DNA of 64,000 nucleotides from Lentihominibacter butyricus (lineage in GTDB: Bacteria; Bacillota; Clostridia; Peptostreptococcales; Anaerovoracaceae), in NCBI RefSeq assembly GCF_025567305.1, contig NZ_JAOQJP010000003.1:124001-188000 (forward strand). The letters run 5' to 3'. Positions 15,954 through 25,284 of the stretch are shown one piece after another (position 1 is the first letter of the stretch; the number at the start of each line of letters is the position of its first letter). The notes below the pieces were generated by a model. It had not been told where the DNA came from, ran no database searches, and saw only the letters and a program-made list of their open reading frames with translations. Made by a program: the position numbers and the translations under genes.

Positions 15954-18242
15954 ATGAATGACAGCGGATTCAAGACGGTAGGCAAGGGCATCAGAAAAAA
16001 GGATGCCATGCAGCTGCTCACAGGCAAACCCGTATATCTCGATGACATCGTGCCGCGCGACTACCTCACGGTCAAGATCCTGAGGAGCCCGCACGCCCAC
16101 GCCATCATAGAAGAAATAAACACCGACAACGCGATGAATGTTCCCGGTATCGAATGCATCTTCACATACAAGGACGTCCCTCAGACCAGATACACGCAGG
16201 CAGGCCAGACATTTCCCGAGCCGTCACCCTACGACAGGCTTATACTCGACAGACGCGTGCGCTTCGTCGGTGATGCGGTCGCTATAATCGCAGGAGAAAA
16301 CGAGGCCTGCTGTGAACGCGCGATGAAACTGATAAAAGTAAAATACGACGTGCTCGAACCGATCCTCGACCCGCTCAAGGCAAAAGGCAACAGGATCCTC
16401 GTGCACCCCGAAGACAACTGGATCGCTCCATGCCCCGTCGGCGCAGACAACACCATGAACCTCTGCGCTTCAGAAACCACCTCCGACGGAGACGTTGACA
16501 GCGTCTTCGCAGACTGCGACCACGTGATAGAAAGGACATACCACACCAAAGCCTGCAATCAGGCGATGATGGAGACTTTCAGGACATACACGAGGATGGA
16601 TCATTTCGGCAGGCTCCACGTGACAGCCTCGACTCAGATAATCTTCCACCTGCGCAGGATACTTTCTCATGCCCTCGGCATACCGAAAAACAGGATCAGA
16701 GTCGAAAAGCCGCGTATCGGCGGCGGTTTCGGCGCCAAGCAGTCGGCAGTGTCCGAGGTGTACCCTGCGTTCGTCACATATATGACGGGCAAACCGGCCA
16801 TGATCGTCTACACGCGCAAAGAGTCGCAGATCGCGGCAAGCCCGCGTCACGAGATGTATGTCCGAGTCAGGCTCGGTGCGAACAGCGACGGAAAGATCCG
16901 CGCGATGGACGTTTACACGCTCTCAAATACGGGAGCATACAGCGAGCACGGTCCTACGACAGTCGGCCTCAGCGGACACAAGTCGATACCACTTTACACG
17001 GGTTCACTCGAAGCGTTCCGCTTTGCATACGACGTCGTTTATACAAACGTGCAGGCGGCCGGCGCCTACAGAGGTTACGGTGCGACCCAGGGCATATTCG
17101 CCGTCGAATCGGCGGTGAGCGAACTTGCAGACATTCTCGGGATAGATGCTGTAAAGATGCGCGAGATGAACATGCTGCGCGAAGGCATGGTCATGCCTGC
17201 ATATTACGGAGAGAAAACCAACTCGTGCGCGCTCGACAGATGCATGGAAAGATGCAGTGAGCTTTTTGACTGGGATGCAAAGTCGCAGGTGCGCACTATG
17301 CCGGACGGCAAGATCAGAACGGCAGGAGTAGCGATGGCTATGCAGGGCAGCTCCATATCCAATGTTGATGTCGGCTCCGCGACAGTGACTCTCGGTGACG
17401 ACGGATGCTACACGCTAGCCATAGGCGCCGCGGACATGGGCACAGGCTGCGATACGATCCTGTCCCAGATGGTAGCGGAATGCATGGACTGCGATATCGA
17501 CGATGTCTTCGTTGCGCCAGTCGATACCGACTCCTCGCCTTATGACTCCGGATCATATGCATCATCAACTACATACGTTACAGGAAAAGCCGTGATGCTG
17601 GCATGCGACAAGCTAAAAAACCAGCTCTGCGAGATAGCAGGCGAGATGCTCTCATGCCCGCCTGACGAGATCGAGTTCTGCGGCAGCACTCTGAAATGTC
17701 TTTCTGACGGCAGCACTGCAACGTTGCGGGATCTGTCGTATAAAGCGCAGTGCAACAACGAAATCGCGGTCAGAGCCACGGCAACACATTCGAGCCCCGT
17801 ATCACCTCCGCCTTTCATGGTGGGGATGGTAGAGATCGAGCTCGATCCCGAAACAGGCAGTGTCGAGATACTCGACTACACATCAGTCGTCGACTGCGGC
17901 ACTCCGATAAATCCCAACCTTGCGCGGATCCAGACCGAAGGCGGCCTCGTCCAGGGCATAGGGATGGCGCTCTATGAAGACGTCACGTACGATGACACCG
18001 GCCGTATCATCGAGGATTCGTTCATGCAGTACAAGCTGCCTACAAGACTCGATATGGGAAAGCTCCGGGTGGAATTCGAAAGCAGCTATGAACCTACCGG
18101 TCCGTTCGGCGCCAAGAGCATCGGCGAGATAGTCATCAACACCCCATCGCCTGCGATCGCCCACGCGATATACCGTGCGACCGGAGTATGGCACCGCACA
18201 CTGCCTATCACGCCTGAAAAGATCCTGTTCGGAAAGCAGTGA
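15954..18242 (+). CDS. Molybdenum hydroxylase Mo-cofactor binding subunit (XDH family)
   Basis: A 762-residue large subunit starting immediately after the 2Fe-2S gene, with AGGAGGACG before the ATG. It has GGGFGAKQ (about residues 256-263), AGAYRGYGATQG (about 370) and, near the C-terminus, PFGAKSIGEIVIN, which carries the glutamate acting as general base in this family. The substrate is not readable: xanthine, nicotinate, purine and other N-heterocycles are all candidates. Its place beside yqeB, yqeC, selD and mocA strongly suggests a selenium-dependent enzyme with cytosine-dinucleotide molybdopterin. Confidence 0.92.
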   Translation: MNDSGFKTVGKGIRKKDAMQLLTGKPVYLDDIVPRDYLTVKILRSPHAHAIIEEINTDNAMNVPGIECIFTYKDVPQTRYTQAGQTFPEPSPYDRLILDRRVRFVGDAVAIIAGENEACCERAMKLIKVKYDVLEPILDPLKAKGNRILVHPEDNWIAPCPVGADNTMNLCASETTSDGDVDSVFADCDHVIERTYHTKACNQAMMETFRTYTRMDHFGRLHVTASTQIIFHLRRILSHALGIPKNRIRVEKPRIGGGFGAKQSAVSEVYPAFVTYMTGKPAMIVYTRKESQIAASPRHEMYVRVRLGANSDGKIRAMDVYTLSNTGAYSEHGPTTVGLSGHKSIPLYTGSLEAFRFAYDVVYTNVQAAGAYRGYGATQGIFAVESAVSELADILGIDAVKMREMNMLREGMVMPAYYGEKTNSCALDRCMERCSELFDWDAKSQVRTMPDGKIRTAGVAMAMQGSSISNVDVGSATVTLGDDGCYTLAIGAADMGTGCDTILSQMVAECMDCDIDDVFVAPVDTDSSPYDSGSYASSTTYVTGKAVMLACDKLKNQLCEIAGEMLSCPPDEIEFCGSTLKCLSDGSTATLRDLSYKAQCNNEIAVRATATHSSPVSPPPFMVGMVEIELDPETGSVEILDYTSVVDCGTPINPNLARIQTEGGLVQGIGMALYEDVTYDDTGRIIEDSFMQYKLPTRLDMGKLRVEFESSYEPTGPFGAKSIGEIVINTPSPAIAHAIYRATGVWHRTLPITPEKILFGKQ

Positions 18243-18256
18243 TCAGGTGACCCGTT

Positions 18257-18835
18257 ATGAAAATACACATCATTTATCTTGCGGCGGGCTCGTCCCGCCG
18301 TTTTGGCAGCAACAAGCTGCTGTGGGAATATGAAGGCCGGCCGCTGTACCGCCACGGGCTCGACCGGCTGATCGAAATGTCATCAGACCGCGATGACTGC
18401 ACGCTGACCGTCGTTTCACGCTACGATGAGATACTGGAATATGCAGCTGCATATCCGAACGTACGCACTTTATACAGCCCTCTCAGCCACCTGGGAGCCA
18501 GCTTCAGCATACGTGCCGCTTTGCAGTCTCTGCACGATATCCTTTTTGATGACGATGACTATTTCATGTTCATGGTCGCCGACCAGCCGCATATCTCCCG
18601 CAAAACACTCGATGCGATCGCTGATACTGCGTACTCCGGATGCCTCACGGCTTCTGCATCATATGGAGACAGACGCGGGAATCCTGTATTATTCTCGGCT
18701 GTGCTCGCTGACGAGCTGCTCGCTCTCAGCGGTGACACAGGCGGCAGACAGGTGCTCCGCGCCCATCCTGAAGACCACATCGATATCAGCGCAGGTTCTC
18801 CGGAAGAGCTCGAGGATATAGACTACAGACCGTGA
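18257..18835 (+). CDS. mocA: Molybdenum cofactor cytidylyltransferase, MocA type
   Basis: A 192-residue nucleotidyltransferase. It starts MKIHIIYLAAGSSRRFGSNK, the LAAGxSxRxGxxK signature of MobA/MocA enzymes. VADQPH near residue 107 and the GNPVLFS motif near 140 complete the fold. It would attach CMP to molybdopterin to give the MCD form used by the adjacent hydroxylase and probably by the Mop-type enzyme at 39759. It is 14 bases behind the Mo subunit gene and is the last gene of the operon. The alternative GMP-transferring MobA is less likely in this context. Confidence 0.85.
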   Translation: MKIHIIYLAAGSSRRFGSNKLLWEYEGRPLYRHGLDRLIEMSSDRDDCTLTVVSRYDEILEYAAAYPNVRTLYSPLSHLGASFSIRAALQSLHDILFDDDDYFMFMVADQPHISRKTLDAIADTAYSGCLTASASYGDRRGNPVLFSAVLADELLALSGDTGGRQVLRAHPEDHIDISAGSPEELEDIDYRP

Positions 18836-18844
18836 CGCCGGTAC

Positions 18845-19081
18845 TCAGCCGCCCTGCACTTTTCTCATTCCCAGGATCCCCGCAAGTATCAGGACGGCTC
18901 CGATGATACCGACGTACACTATCCCCACGCTAAGGGAGTCATGCTTTCTGCAGACTCTATCTGTTATTATCGTAGTCCATGCAAAGAGCACTGCTGCTAT
19001 CATGCACAGGATCTCTCCCTTTCCAATGGAGCTTATCCCGCCTCTCAGAGCGATCATGCCTATCCCGGCAAAAGTGACCAA
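18845..19081 (-). pseudogene. DMT/EamA family exporter, internally deleted remnant
   Basis: A 78-codon open frame resembles parts of a ten-helix DMT transporter. FAGIGMIALRGG and GKGEILCMIAAVLFAWTTI match the border between the two EamA repeats. The frame then jumps to a typical last helix and basic tail (GAVLILAGILGMRKVQGG). About three quarters of the usual 290 residues are missing, both at the N-terminus and internally. It touches a LysR fragment on the opposite strand. Confidence 0.7.
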
Positions 19082-19374
19082 TGTGCTTGCGCAATCACAT
19101 ACATCCGAATACGCGCTACAGCACTTCCGACAACTTTACCGCATACACCATGGTCGAAGCGGGCCTCGGAGTGGCCTGCACCAATGCGATCATCGCCGGA
19201 TCGTTCGGAGATGTCGTACGCTATCTGCCGCTCGACCCGCCTCAAAGTGTAGAGAGAAGGATCGCTGCACTGCCGCCGGACTCGATGTCACCCGCCGCGC
19301 ACCGTTTCATCGAACACGCGCTCAGATCTATCGAAAGCTCCGGAGAAGTATCCAGATCAGTTTCAGAGCGGTGA
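19082..19374 (+). pseudogene. LysR-type regulator, C-terminal fragment
   Basis: About 95 codons match the second half of a LysR substrate-binding domain, with YSTSDNFTAYTMVEAGLGVA and a DPPQSVERRIAAL strand-turn-strand segment. There is no DNA-binding domain upstream; the similarity starts abruptly next to the DMT remnant. A LysR gene divergent from a DMT exporter is a common pair, so this looks like such a pair collapsed by deletion. It lies just downstream of mocA. Confidence 0.7.
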
Positions 19375-19408
19375 CATGCAAACCCGCAGTTATCCGCGCT
19401 CCTTTACA

Positions 19409-19455
19409 TGCAGAAAAGGCTCACACGCACGATGCGGTGAGCCTTCATGATTTTT
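19409..19455. terminator. Bidirectional terminator between LysR remnant and DUF364 gene
   Basis: AAGGCTCAC (19416-19424) pairs with GTGAGCCTT (19437-19445). T-rich tracts follow on both strands (ATTTTTT on plus, TTTTCTGC on minus). It ends the large minus-strand importer locus. Confidence 0.75.
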
Positions 19456-19462
19456 TGTTCTG

Positions 19463-20218
19463 TTATGCATAAAGATGCGCGAAACACGACCGTTTCTGAT
19501 CCATGAGCACGGCGCCTCCGGAAAATGTCGTTCCGTAAAAAACCACTTCCTTGCCGATATCGATAAAATTCACTATCGACCCGTTGCATGCAGTGCTGCC
19601 GGTGCAGAGCACCAGATCCGCATAATCCATCACGACCTCGTCATAATCCTTTATGCCGTCCTCGACCTTTACACCATATCGTACTTCTCCGACATTTTTC
19701 GGATTGAGATCGAGCACGCGGACATCGTATTCGCTGTGTGACAGCATATCGAGAAGCGCCGGCTGATACCCGATCAGCGCTATCCTTTTCACATCAGGAT
19801 ATTCTCTGCGCAGGAACTCCAGCATGTCCTGAGCGCAGTATTCAGGACCTTCTGTGCGGCAGTGCACATTTCCCCTGCACAGACCCAGATATCCCATGAC
19901 CGCATTCATCACTGCTATGAACAGGCCTCTGCCATGTGCATCGTTCACTATGTCCATATCAAGCACTTCAGAAAGCGTGCCTTCAAATGCTGTCGGCGCA
20001 TCTGTGAATGCCTGACCGAATGAGTCGCGGAACTGCGCCTGTATCATCACATCATCGCCTGTTATTATCGGAAAATCCTGACGCTTAGTCTTGCCTATAG
20101 CCTCTTCCGGTGTCAGCGAACGGCATGTGATCTGTACTGGTTCATCCCCTATGTCGTGTTCATCCAGAACAGCAATGAATCTTCTTCTCAGTTCTTCAAA
20201 AAATTTTTCTGCTGTCAT
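19463..20218 (-). CDS. DUF364 family protein (putative heavy-metal chelation, Rossmann-like)
   Basis: A 251-residue cytosolic protein. The C-terminal half has a Rossmann-like pattern: RIALIGYQPALLDML near residue 140, VRVLDLNPKNVG near 165 and ADLVLCTGSTACNGS near 200. This matches DUF364, a family often found next to metal or siderophore ABC importers and annotated as putative heavy-metal chelation. The ATG follows AGGAGATG. It is the last gene of the minus-strand locus that includes the FecCD-type importer, which supports a role in handling the imported ligand. Its reaction is unknown. Confidence 0.75.
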   Translation of the reverse strand: MTAEKFFEELRRRFIAVLDEHDIGDEPVQITCRSLTPEEAIGKTKRQDFPIITGDDVMIQAQFRDSFGQAFTDAPTAFEGTLSEVLDMDIVNDAHGRGLFIAVMNAVMGYLGLCRGNVHCRTEGPEYCAQDMLEFLRREYPDVKRIALIGYQPALLDMLSHSEYDVRVLDLNPKNVGEVRYGVKVEDGIKDYDEVVMDYADLVLCTGSTACNGSIVNFIDIGKEVVFYGTTFSGGAVLMDQKRSCFAHLYA

Positions 20219-20250
20219 CTTGTTTCACATCTCCTATACTTATTTCAGGC

Positions 20251-21909
20251 TTATGCTGCCTTTCTTCTCTTAACAGCGACTCCTGCTGCTGTTCCGCTTA
20301 CTGCGAGCAGCGCCAGGATAGCAGCCAGCGGCGTCATGTCGCCTGTTGCTGCGGTTTTATCATTCTTTCCTGCAGCAGCTCCCTGATCTGTCTTGCCGTC
20401 AGTCTTGCTGTCATCAGTCTTTACAATGACATTCCTGCCTGCTTCATTGATCCTTGCAGTCATATCGTCGACATCAGTCTGCGCGTAGTATGTAGTATCC
20501 TTAGCTACGAGCTCTCCGAGAGTGATCATTTTCTGAAGCTTCCTGTAGTTTTCTTCAGTGTATTTGCTCTTGTCTGCTTTCTTAGCCTTTTCGATAACAG
20601 CTTTCAGCTCTGTTGAATCGATATCCTTGCTTCCGCTGTTCAGATATGATGACACATGGAATTCCAGAACATCTCCGGGCTGTGAGTTTTTAGCTGTGAT
20701 AGTGAGCACGTCGCCATCAACTGTAAGCGTATAATCATCTTTGAGAGCTCCCATGTCCCACCATCCGGGTACCATCGACGAGAACTTTTCTGCATTGAGT
20801 GCCATGTAGTTATGGTAGTGAGCTACAACGTGTGCTCCGTGATTGTTGAGCACAGCCGCAGGCTGCCCGTTCTTGAGCAGGATCAGATGCACCATTCCTC
20901 TTGTAGTGCTCTTTGGAGTGATGATCCTGGTAGTTACTGATGCAGGTGTGTTTTCATCTGCGATCACCTGATCTACGATCTTAGTCTCAACACCTGTAGG
21001 AAGTGTGAGAGCCATATCGGATTTAGCAAGCTTGCTGCCGTCTTCCGTAGTCAGATTTTCCCATACGCCTTCTGATGTTATCTTACCGTTGAACGGTGCC
21101 ACCCATCCGCTCAGTTCGAATCTGAGGGCCTTGCCTCCTTCAGCCAGTTCGACATTCTTGATGCTGCCCATTCTTCCGCCCAGCTTCTGCGATGCGAGTT
21201 TTACAGTATTCATCATTTCTGCCGTAAGTGCCTCTTTATCAACTATTTTCATAGCTTCAGGGAATCTTAACGTAACGTATGCAGTCTGTGTATCTGTCTG
21301 AGATTCTCCCATCGCTAATTCAGGGATAGGTACACCGTCATGATCTGTATATGCGTCAAAGTCTGCCACTTCAACGACATCCTTTACCTTTACAGTATAA
21401 GTCTTCGTAGTGCTTACCCAGTCGCAAAGTGAAGCTGTGACAGTTATCTTGGCTTCGCCTGTTGCTGCTGCAGTCAGAGTTATCTTGCCGTCTGTCTTGC
21501 TTCCTACAGCAGTTCCGACTTCAGCTGCAGCTTCAGGAGCTCCTGCCTTTACTACAGATTCATCAGTTGACCTTACAGTCACTGCTGCTGTTCGAGTTGC
21601 TGTATCCATTCCAAAACACGAACATCCCTGACCTTCTGTAAAGCAGCCCTGACCGCCACAAGAATCCGGACAGCCCGGCATCTGGCATCCCTGATACTGC
21701 ACATGCACATACGGTGATACCGTTATCTCTGCAGAACCGCCCTTCACCATCGTGATAGTTCCGTTGCTGTCATCAGCTTTCACAGCTATAGTGCCGTGAT
21801 TATACTGTGAACTAGTCTCTGTTTCATTGGCAAATGCGAGCGTTCCCGCAAGTCCGAAGACCATCACTGCGCTGAGCATCCATGCCAGCATTCTCTTTGG
21901 AAATTTCAT
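20251..21909 (-). CDS. Surface protein with cysteine-rich Ig-like domain and sorting-like tail
   Basis: 552 residues. A signal peptide (residues 1-28, MKFPKRMLAW... to FA) is followed by an Ig-like (BIG2-type) domain at about 38-178. Inserted in its loop are six cysteines at 75, 80, 84, 89, 96 and 98. The spacing C-x4-C-x3-C-x4-C-x6-C-x-C is identical in the protein at 28416. A middle region (about 180-430) contains HGAHVVAHYHNYM, rich in His. A FIVAR-like helical segment (about 435-500) and a C-terminal AATGD, hydrophobic stretch and RRKAA follow, which resembles an LPXTG-type wall-sorting signal. No sortase gene is in the window. The cysteine/histidine content and importer neighbours suggest metal or metallo-ligand capture. 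Confidence 0.7.
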   Translation of the reverse strand: MKFPKRMLAWMLSAVMVFGLAGTLAFANETETSSQYNHGTIAVKADDSNGTITMVKGGSAEITVSPYVHVQYQGCQMPGCPDSCGGQGCFTEGQGCSCFGMDTATRTAAVTVRSTDESVVKAGAPEAAAEVGTAVGSKTDGKITLTAAATGEAKITVTASLCDWVSTTKTYTVKVKDVVEVADFDAYTDHDGVPIPELAMGESQTDTQTAYVTLRFPEAMKIVDKEALTAEMMNTVKLASQKLGGRMGSIKNVELAEGGKALRFELSGWVAPFNGKITSEGVWENLTTEDGSKLAKSDMALTLPTGVETKIVDQVIADENTPASVTTRIITPKSTTRGMVHLILLKNGQPAAVLNNHGAHVVAHYHNYMALNAEKFSSMVPGWWDMGALKDDYTLTVDGDVLTITAKNSQPGDVLEFHVSSYLNSGSKDIDSTELKAVIEKAKKADKSKYTEENYRKLQKMITLGELVAKDTTYYAQTDVDDMTARINEAGRNVIVKTDDSKTDGKTDQGAAAGKNDKTAATGDMTPLAAILALLAVSGTAAGVAVKRRKAA

Positions 21910-22071
21910 TTAACCTCTCCTTTCATCTCCATCGATCGTTTCTATGGTGCTTTCGCACCACTGAATGAATTAATTGGTTGATTTATCATTTAAAACCCCT
22001 CGGGATCTCAAATCGTATTTATCGGCATTCCTGATCTGCCTGCCGATGCGCATCTGTGCAGCGCGAGGCGG

Positions 22072-22863
22072 TCAGTCTATATCTGCCGTTATATGCCTTA
22101 TCTGTCTGCCGCTCCTGCCTGTATGCACATGTATCGACGCATCGACATCGTACATACGCCGCAGCAGATCCTCAGTCATCACTTCGTCGGCGGTGCCGTA
22201 TGACCACGTGTCTCTGTCCTCCAGTGCCAGCACCGAAGCGTCCGCAATGAATGCGTGGTCGGGATAATGGGTCGTGAATGCGACACCTATCCCTTCCTTC
22301 GTCAGATTCCTTATCACGCCGAGCAGGCGCATCTGATTGCCGAAATCCAGGCTCGCCGCAGGCTCGTCCATCAGTATGTATTCGGTCTGCTGAGCCAGTG
22401 CCCTGGCTATCAGCACCAGCTGACGCTCGCCTCCACTTATCTCCGTATAGACATCGTCCCTGAGATGCGAGATCCCCATCCTTTCCAGCATTTCCAGAGC
22501 TATCAGCTCGTCCTTCCTGCCCGGTGAGGAGAATCTTGATATATGCGTCCCCCTGCCCATCAGCACGACGTCATATACCGAATATGCAAACGGCGGGGTG
22601 TGGTACTGAGGAACGTACGCTATGTGCTTCGCCAGCTGTTCTCTCGGGATCTGCCTTATGTCTCTGCCGTCCACGAGCAGTTCTCCCTCCAGCAGCGGCA
22701 GGAACCCCAGTATCGTCCTGTACATCGTCGTCTTGCCGACACCGTTCGCGCCGAGTATGCAAAGCAGCTCTCCCTTGTCCAGAGAAAACGACACGTTCTC
22801 GAGCACTGTCTTTCGTTTGTTTTTTCCTGTATAGCCGAATACGGCTTTATTTATTTCCAGCAT
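22072..22863 (-). CDS. ABC importer ATP-binding protein, FecE/BtuD type
   Basis: 263 residues with Walker A GANGVGKTT (about residue 41), the Q-loop within YVPQYHTPPF, signature ISGGERQL and Walker B YILMDEPAASLD, then the H-loop in TTHYPDH. It is the nucleotide-binding subunit for the FecCD permease at 24265. It starts 1 base after the binding-protein gene ends. The family imports ferric siderophores, heme, cobalamin or metal chelates. Confidence 0.92.
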   Translation of the reverse strand: MLEINKAVFGYTGKNKRKTVLENVSFSLDKGELLCILGANGVGKTTMYRTILGFLPLLEGELLVDGRDIRQIPREQLAKHIAYVPQYHTPPFAYSVYDVVLMGRGTHISRFSSPGRKDELIALEMLERMGISHLRDDVYTEISGGERQLVLIARALAQQTEYILMDEPAASLDFGNQMRLLGVIRNLTKEGIGVAFTTHYPDHAFIADASVLALEDRDTWSYGTADEVMTEDLLRRMYDVDASIHVHTGRSGRQIRHITADID

Positions 22864-22864
22864 A

Positions 22865-24268
22865 TTATTCAGGACTCTCCCTGTTCAGTATCTGCTCGGC
22901 TTCCTCTCTCGTCAGGCTGTGATCGAAGAATTTCTCGTAAAACTCCATCACTTCCGCATCCATGTCAAGATCCCTGAACTCATCCGGATGCAGCGTCCTG
23001 GCCATATCCATCACGAGCAGTATCTTCTGTATGCCCATGTCCCAGTAGAACACACCCGACGGAGTCGCATAGACCTGATCGTTCTTCACAGCCTTGAGCG
23101 ACTTGTACGACGCCTTGCTCTTCAATTCTTTTTTCAGCTGCTCGACTGTCTTGCCGTCGTTCATGCCGCCGTGATCTATGAATATCACATCCGGATCCCA
23201 TGCCATGAGCTGTTCATAGTCTATCTGTATCCTGTTGCCGGCGTTCAGATCAGCCGACACAGCATTGCCGCCTGCGCTTTCTATCACTTCTATGATGTCC
23301 GAATGCTTACCGTAAGTCGTGAGTATGTCCACGCCGGCATAGTAGACATCCGGTCTGTCTTTTTCCTTTATCCCGTCTGTACGCGACTTCACCCACGCCA
23401 GCTTTTCATCAAAATATTCACAGTACTCCGAAGCCCGCTTTTTCGCATCCGCGCCGAGCGTCTGTGCGTAAGACTTCACCTGGTCCGTCACTCCTGCGAG
23501 AGTCTCCTCAGTCTCTCCCGGCAGTGCAGCCACTCCTGCTTTTTTGAGCTGAGTCAGCTCGTTTTCCCTGGGGAACGTGTACACGATGTCGGGTTCATAT
23601 GTCATCAGCTCCTCGAAATTCACCGAAGTGTGCACATTTTCCAGCGCAGGCACCTCGCTGATGCGTGAAAACACCTTTTCAGCCCACGGGAAATCATCAG
23701 TCTGCACATCGGCTCTGACCACTATCTTATCCTCCGCTCCGAGCATCGTCAGAAGCTCATACGAAGGCCCGTAAACAGCCGCAAGCCTCTGAGGATCTTC
23801 CGGGAACGGCACACTGTCTATCTCGGCTTCTGTCCCCGAAATCACCGGCACATCTCTTCCCGAAATCGTGCCTTTCAGCGTTATGCCATCCGGAGCCGAC
23901 AGCGGACCTATGCTCTCCACCGTGCCTGCCTCCTTTTCACGCAGCACGACAGTCGCACCATCGCATGAAACGACCTCCCAGAGATCATCTGCACGTTCGA
24001 CGACATCCTTTATCGCTTCAGCCACATCCTCCGCATCTGCCCCGGCATAGAGATGCACCGGCTGTTTCTCACAGTCTCCGCAGCTGTTGCTCGCCTCGTC
24101 TTTATAAACATTTATGCTGTAGTCCAGGACTGTGATCACACCCTCCTGCACAGAATCGCCGCTGGCTGTGACCGTATATTCGGCCTTTCCCTGTCCGCAG
24201 CCTGCCAGGATCAGCAGCGCCGTCACCATGAGGCCTGCAAACCATATGAAATGTTTCCTGTGTATCAT
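22865..24268 (-). CDS. Lipoprotein substrate-binding protein (FepB/BtuF type) with an extra N-terminal domain
   Basis: 467 residues from the ATG at 24268, which overlaps the permease stop codon as ATGA; longer in-frame starts inside the permease are rejected. The lipobox LILAGC puts the lipid on Cys24. Residues about 155-455 are a periplasmic-binding-protein fold of the TroA/FepB type (AAVYGPSYELLTMLGAEDK, YEPDIVYTFP, DPDVIFIDHGG). Between them, residues 30-135 form an added domain with Cys63 and Cys66 (CGDC) and VSC at 100-102, absent from ordinary members. Part of this domain resembles the C-terminus of the lipoprotein at 29705. Ligand unknown; heme, cobalamin or a metal chelate are likely classes. 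Confidence 0.85.
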   Translation of the reverse strand: MIHRKHFIWFAGLMVTALLILAGCGQGKAEYTVTASGDSVQEGVITVLDYSINVYKDEASNSCGDCEKQPVHLYAGADAEDVAEAIKDVVERADDLWEVVSCDGATVVLREKEAGTVESIGPLSAPDGITLKGTISGRDVPVISGTEAEIDSVPFPEDPQRLAAVYGPSYELLTMLGAEDKIVVRADVQTDDFPWAEKVFSRISEVPALENVHTSVNFEELMTYEPDIVYTFPRENELTQLKKAGVAALPGETEETLAGVTDQVKSYAQTLGADAKKRASEYCEYFDEKLAWVKSRTDGIKEKDRPDVYYAGVDILTTYGKHSDIIEVIESAGGNAVSADLNAGNRIQIDYEQLMAWDPDVIFIDHGGMNDGKTVEQLKKELKSKASYKSLKAVKNDQVYATPSGVFYWDMGIQKILLVMDMARTLHPDEFRDLDMDAEVMEFYEKFFDHSLTREEAEQILNRESPE

Positions 24269-25275
24269 AAGAATCCTTTCCTTCCCTTTGCCAGCAGTGC
24301 TATGAACACCGGAGCGCCTACTATTGCCGTAAGTATACCTATAGGCAGTTCCTGTGGAAAAGCGCAGCGTGCCACATCGTCGACGAGCAGCAGGAAAGCC
24401 GCACCCATCACTGCGCTGCACGGCAGCATCCTCCTGTAGTCGGATCCTGCCATCAGTCTTGCAAAATGCGGTATTATCAGTCCGACCCATCCGATCATCC
24501 CTCCGACTGCCACACATGCGGCAGTCATGAACGTCGCACAGAGGATTATGACTGCCTGATACTTCTTTACAGGCACTCCCATCGCCTCCGCTTCATCAGT
24601 CCCGAATGAAAGCAGATTGATACGCCACCTCAGCAGCAGCATCACGACCGTGCCCGCTATCACAGGCACCGCCAGGATCAGCAGATCAGAGGCTGTCACA
24701 TATGTCAGCCCGCCCATCAGCCAGAATGCGATAGACGGCATCGTGTCGAACGGATCCGCAACATACTTTATTATCGAAATGAATGCCTGGAACAGCGAAC
24801 CTGTGACGATACCGCTCAGCACGAGCAGCAGCCTGTTGTTTTCCATATGACCGCCGACCATCCTGCTTATCAGACCGGTTATCAGCACCGCCGCTATACC
24901 CGAACAGAACGCCATGCACTGCACTGCCACTGTAGGCATTCCCCAGAGGAGTCCCAGCGCAGCTCCGAAGCCCGCTCCTGCAGATGCTCCGAGCAGATCA
25001 GGCGATACCATGGGATTCCTGAAGATCCCCTGATAGCCCGCTCCCGATACCGACAGTCCGCAGCCGATAAGTATCGCAGCGGCTATCCTCGGAAGCCTGG
25101 ACTGGAGCAGCACCGTCTCTCTGCCGGATCCGTCACCGCTGCCCGAAAGCCTGTTTCTGAGTATTTCCACGATATCGTGCCACGACAGCGAGTATCTGCC
25201 TACCATCACGGATATGACCGTAAGCACCGCCAGCAGTACGATCAGCAGCAGAAGCACGTTTTTCTTTCTTCCCAT
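24265..25275 (-). CDS. ABC importer permease, FecCD type
   Basis: 336 residues and about ten membrane segments. Family markers are LPRIAAAILIGCGLSVSGAG (about residue 75), FRNPMVSPDLLGASAGA (about 95) and VGLIIPHFARLMAG near residue 275, which contacts the ATPase. It is the membrane channel for the binding protein and ATPase that follow, and is coupled to the former by a 4-base ATGA overlap. Substrates of this family are siderophores, heme, cobalamin or metals. Confidence 0.93.
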   Translation of the reverse strand: MGRKKNVLLLLIVLLAVLTVISVMVGRYSLSWHDIVEILRNRLSGSGDGSGRETVLLQSRLPRIAAAILIGCGLSVSGAGYQGIFRNPMVSPDLLGASAGAGFGAALGLLWGMPTVAVQCMAFCSGIAAVLITGLISRMVGGHMENNRLLLVLSGIVTGSLFQAFISIIKYVADPFDTMPSIAFWLMGGLTYVTASDLLILAVPVIAGTVVMLLLRWRINLLSFGTDEAEAMGVPVKKYQAVIILCATFMTAACVAVGGMIGWVGLIIPHFARLMAGSDYRRMLPCSAVMGAAFLLLVDDVARCAFPQELPIGILTAIVGAPVFIALLAKGRKGFL

Positions 25276-25284
25276 ATGCTCCTC

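Noticed and set aside
24269..24517. A longer N-terminus for the substrate-binding protein
   Set aside because: It would place an Arg-rich tail before a perfect lipoprotein signal and lie within the permease gene; the ATGA overlap gives a natural start.
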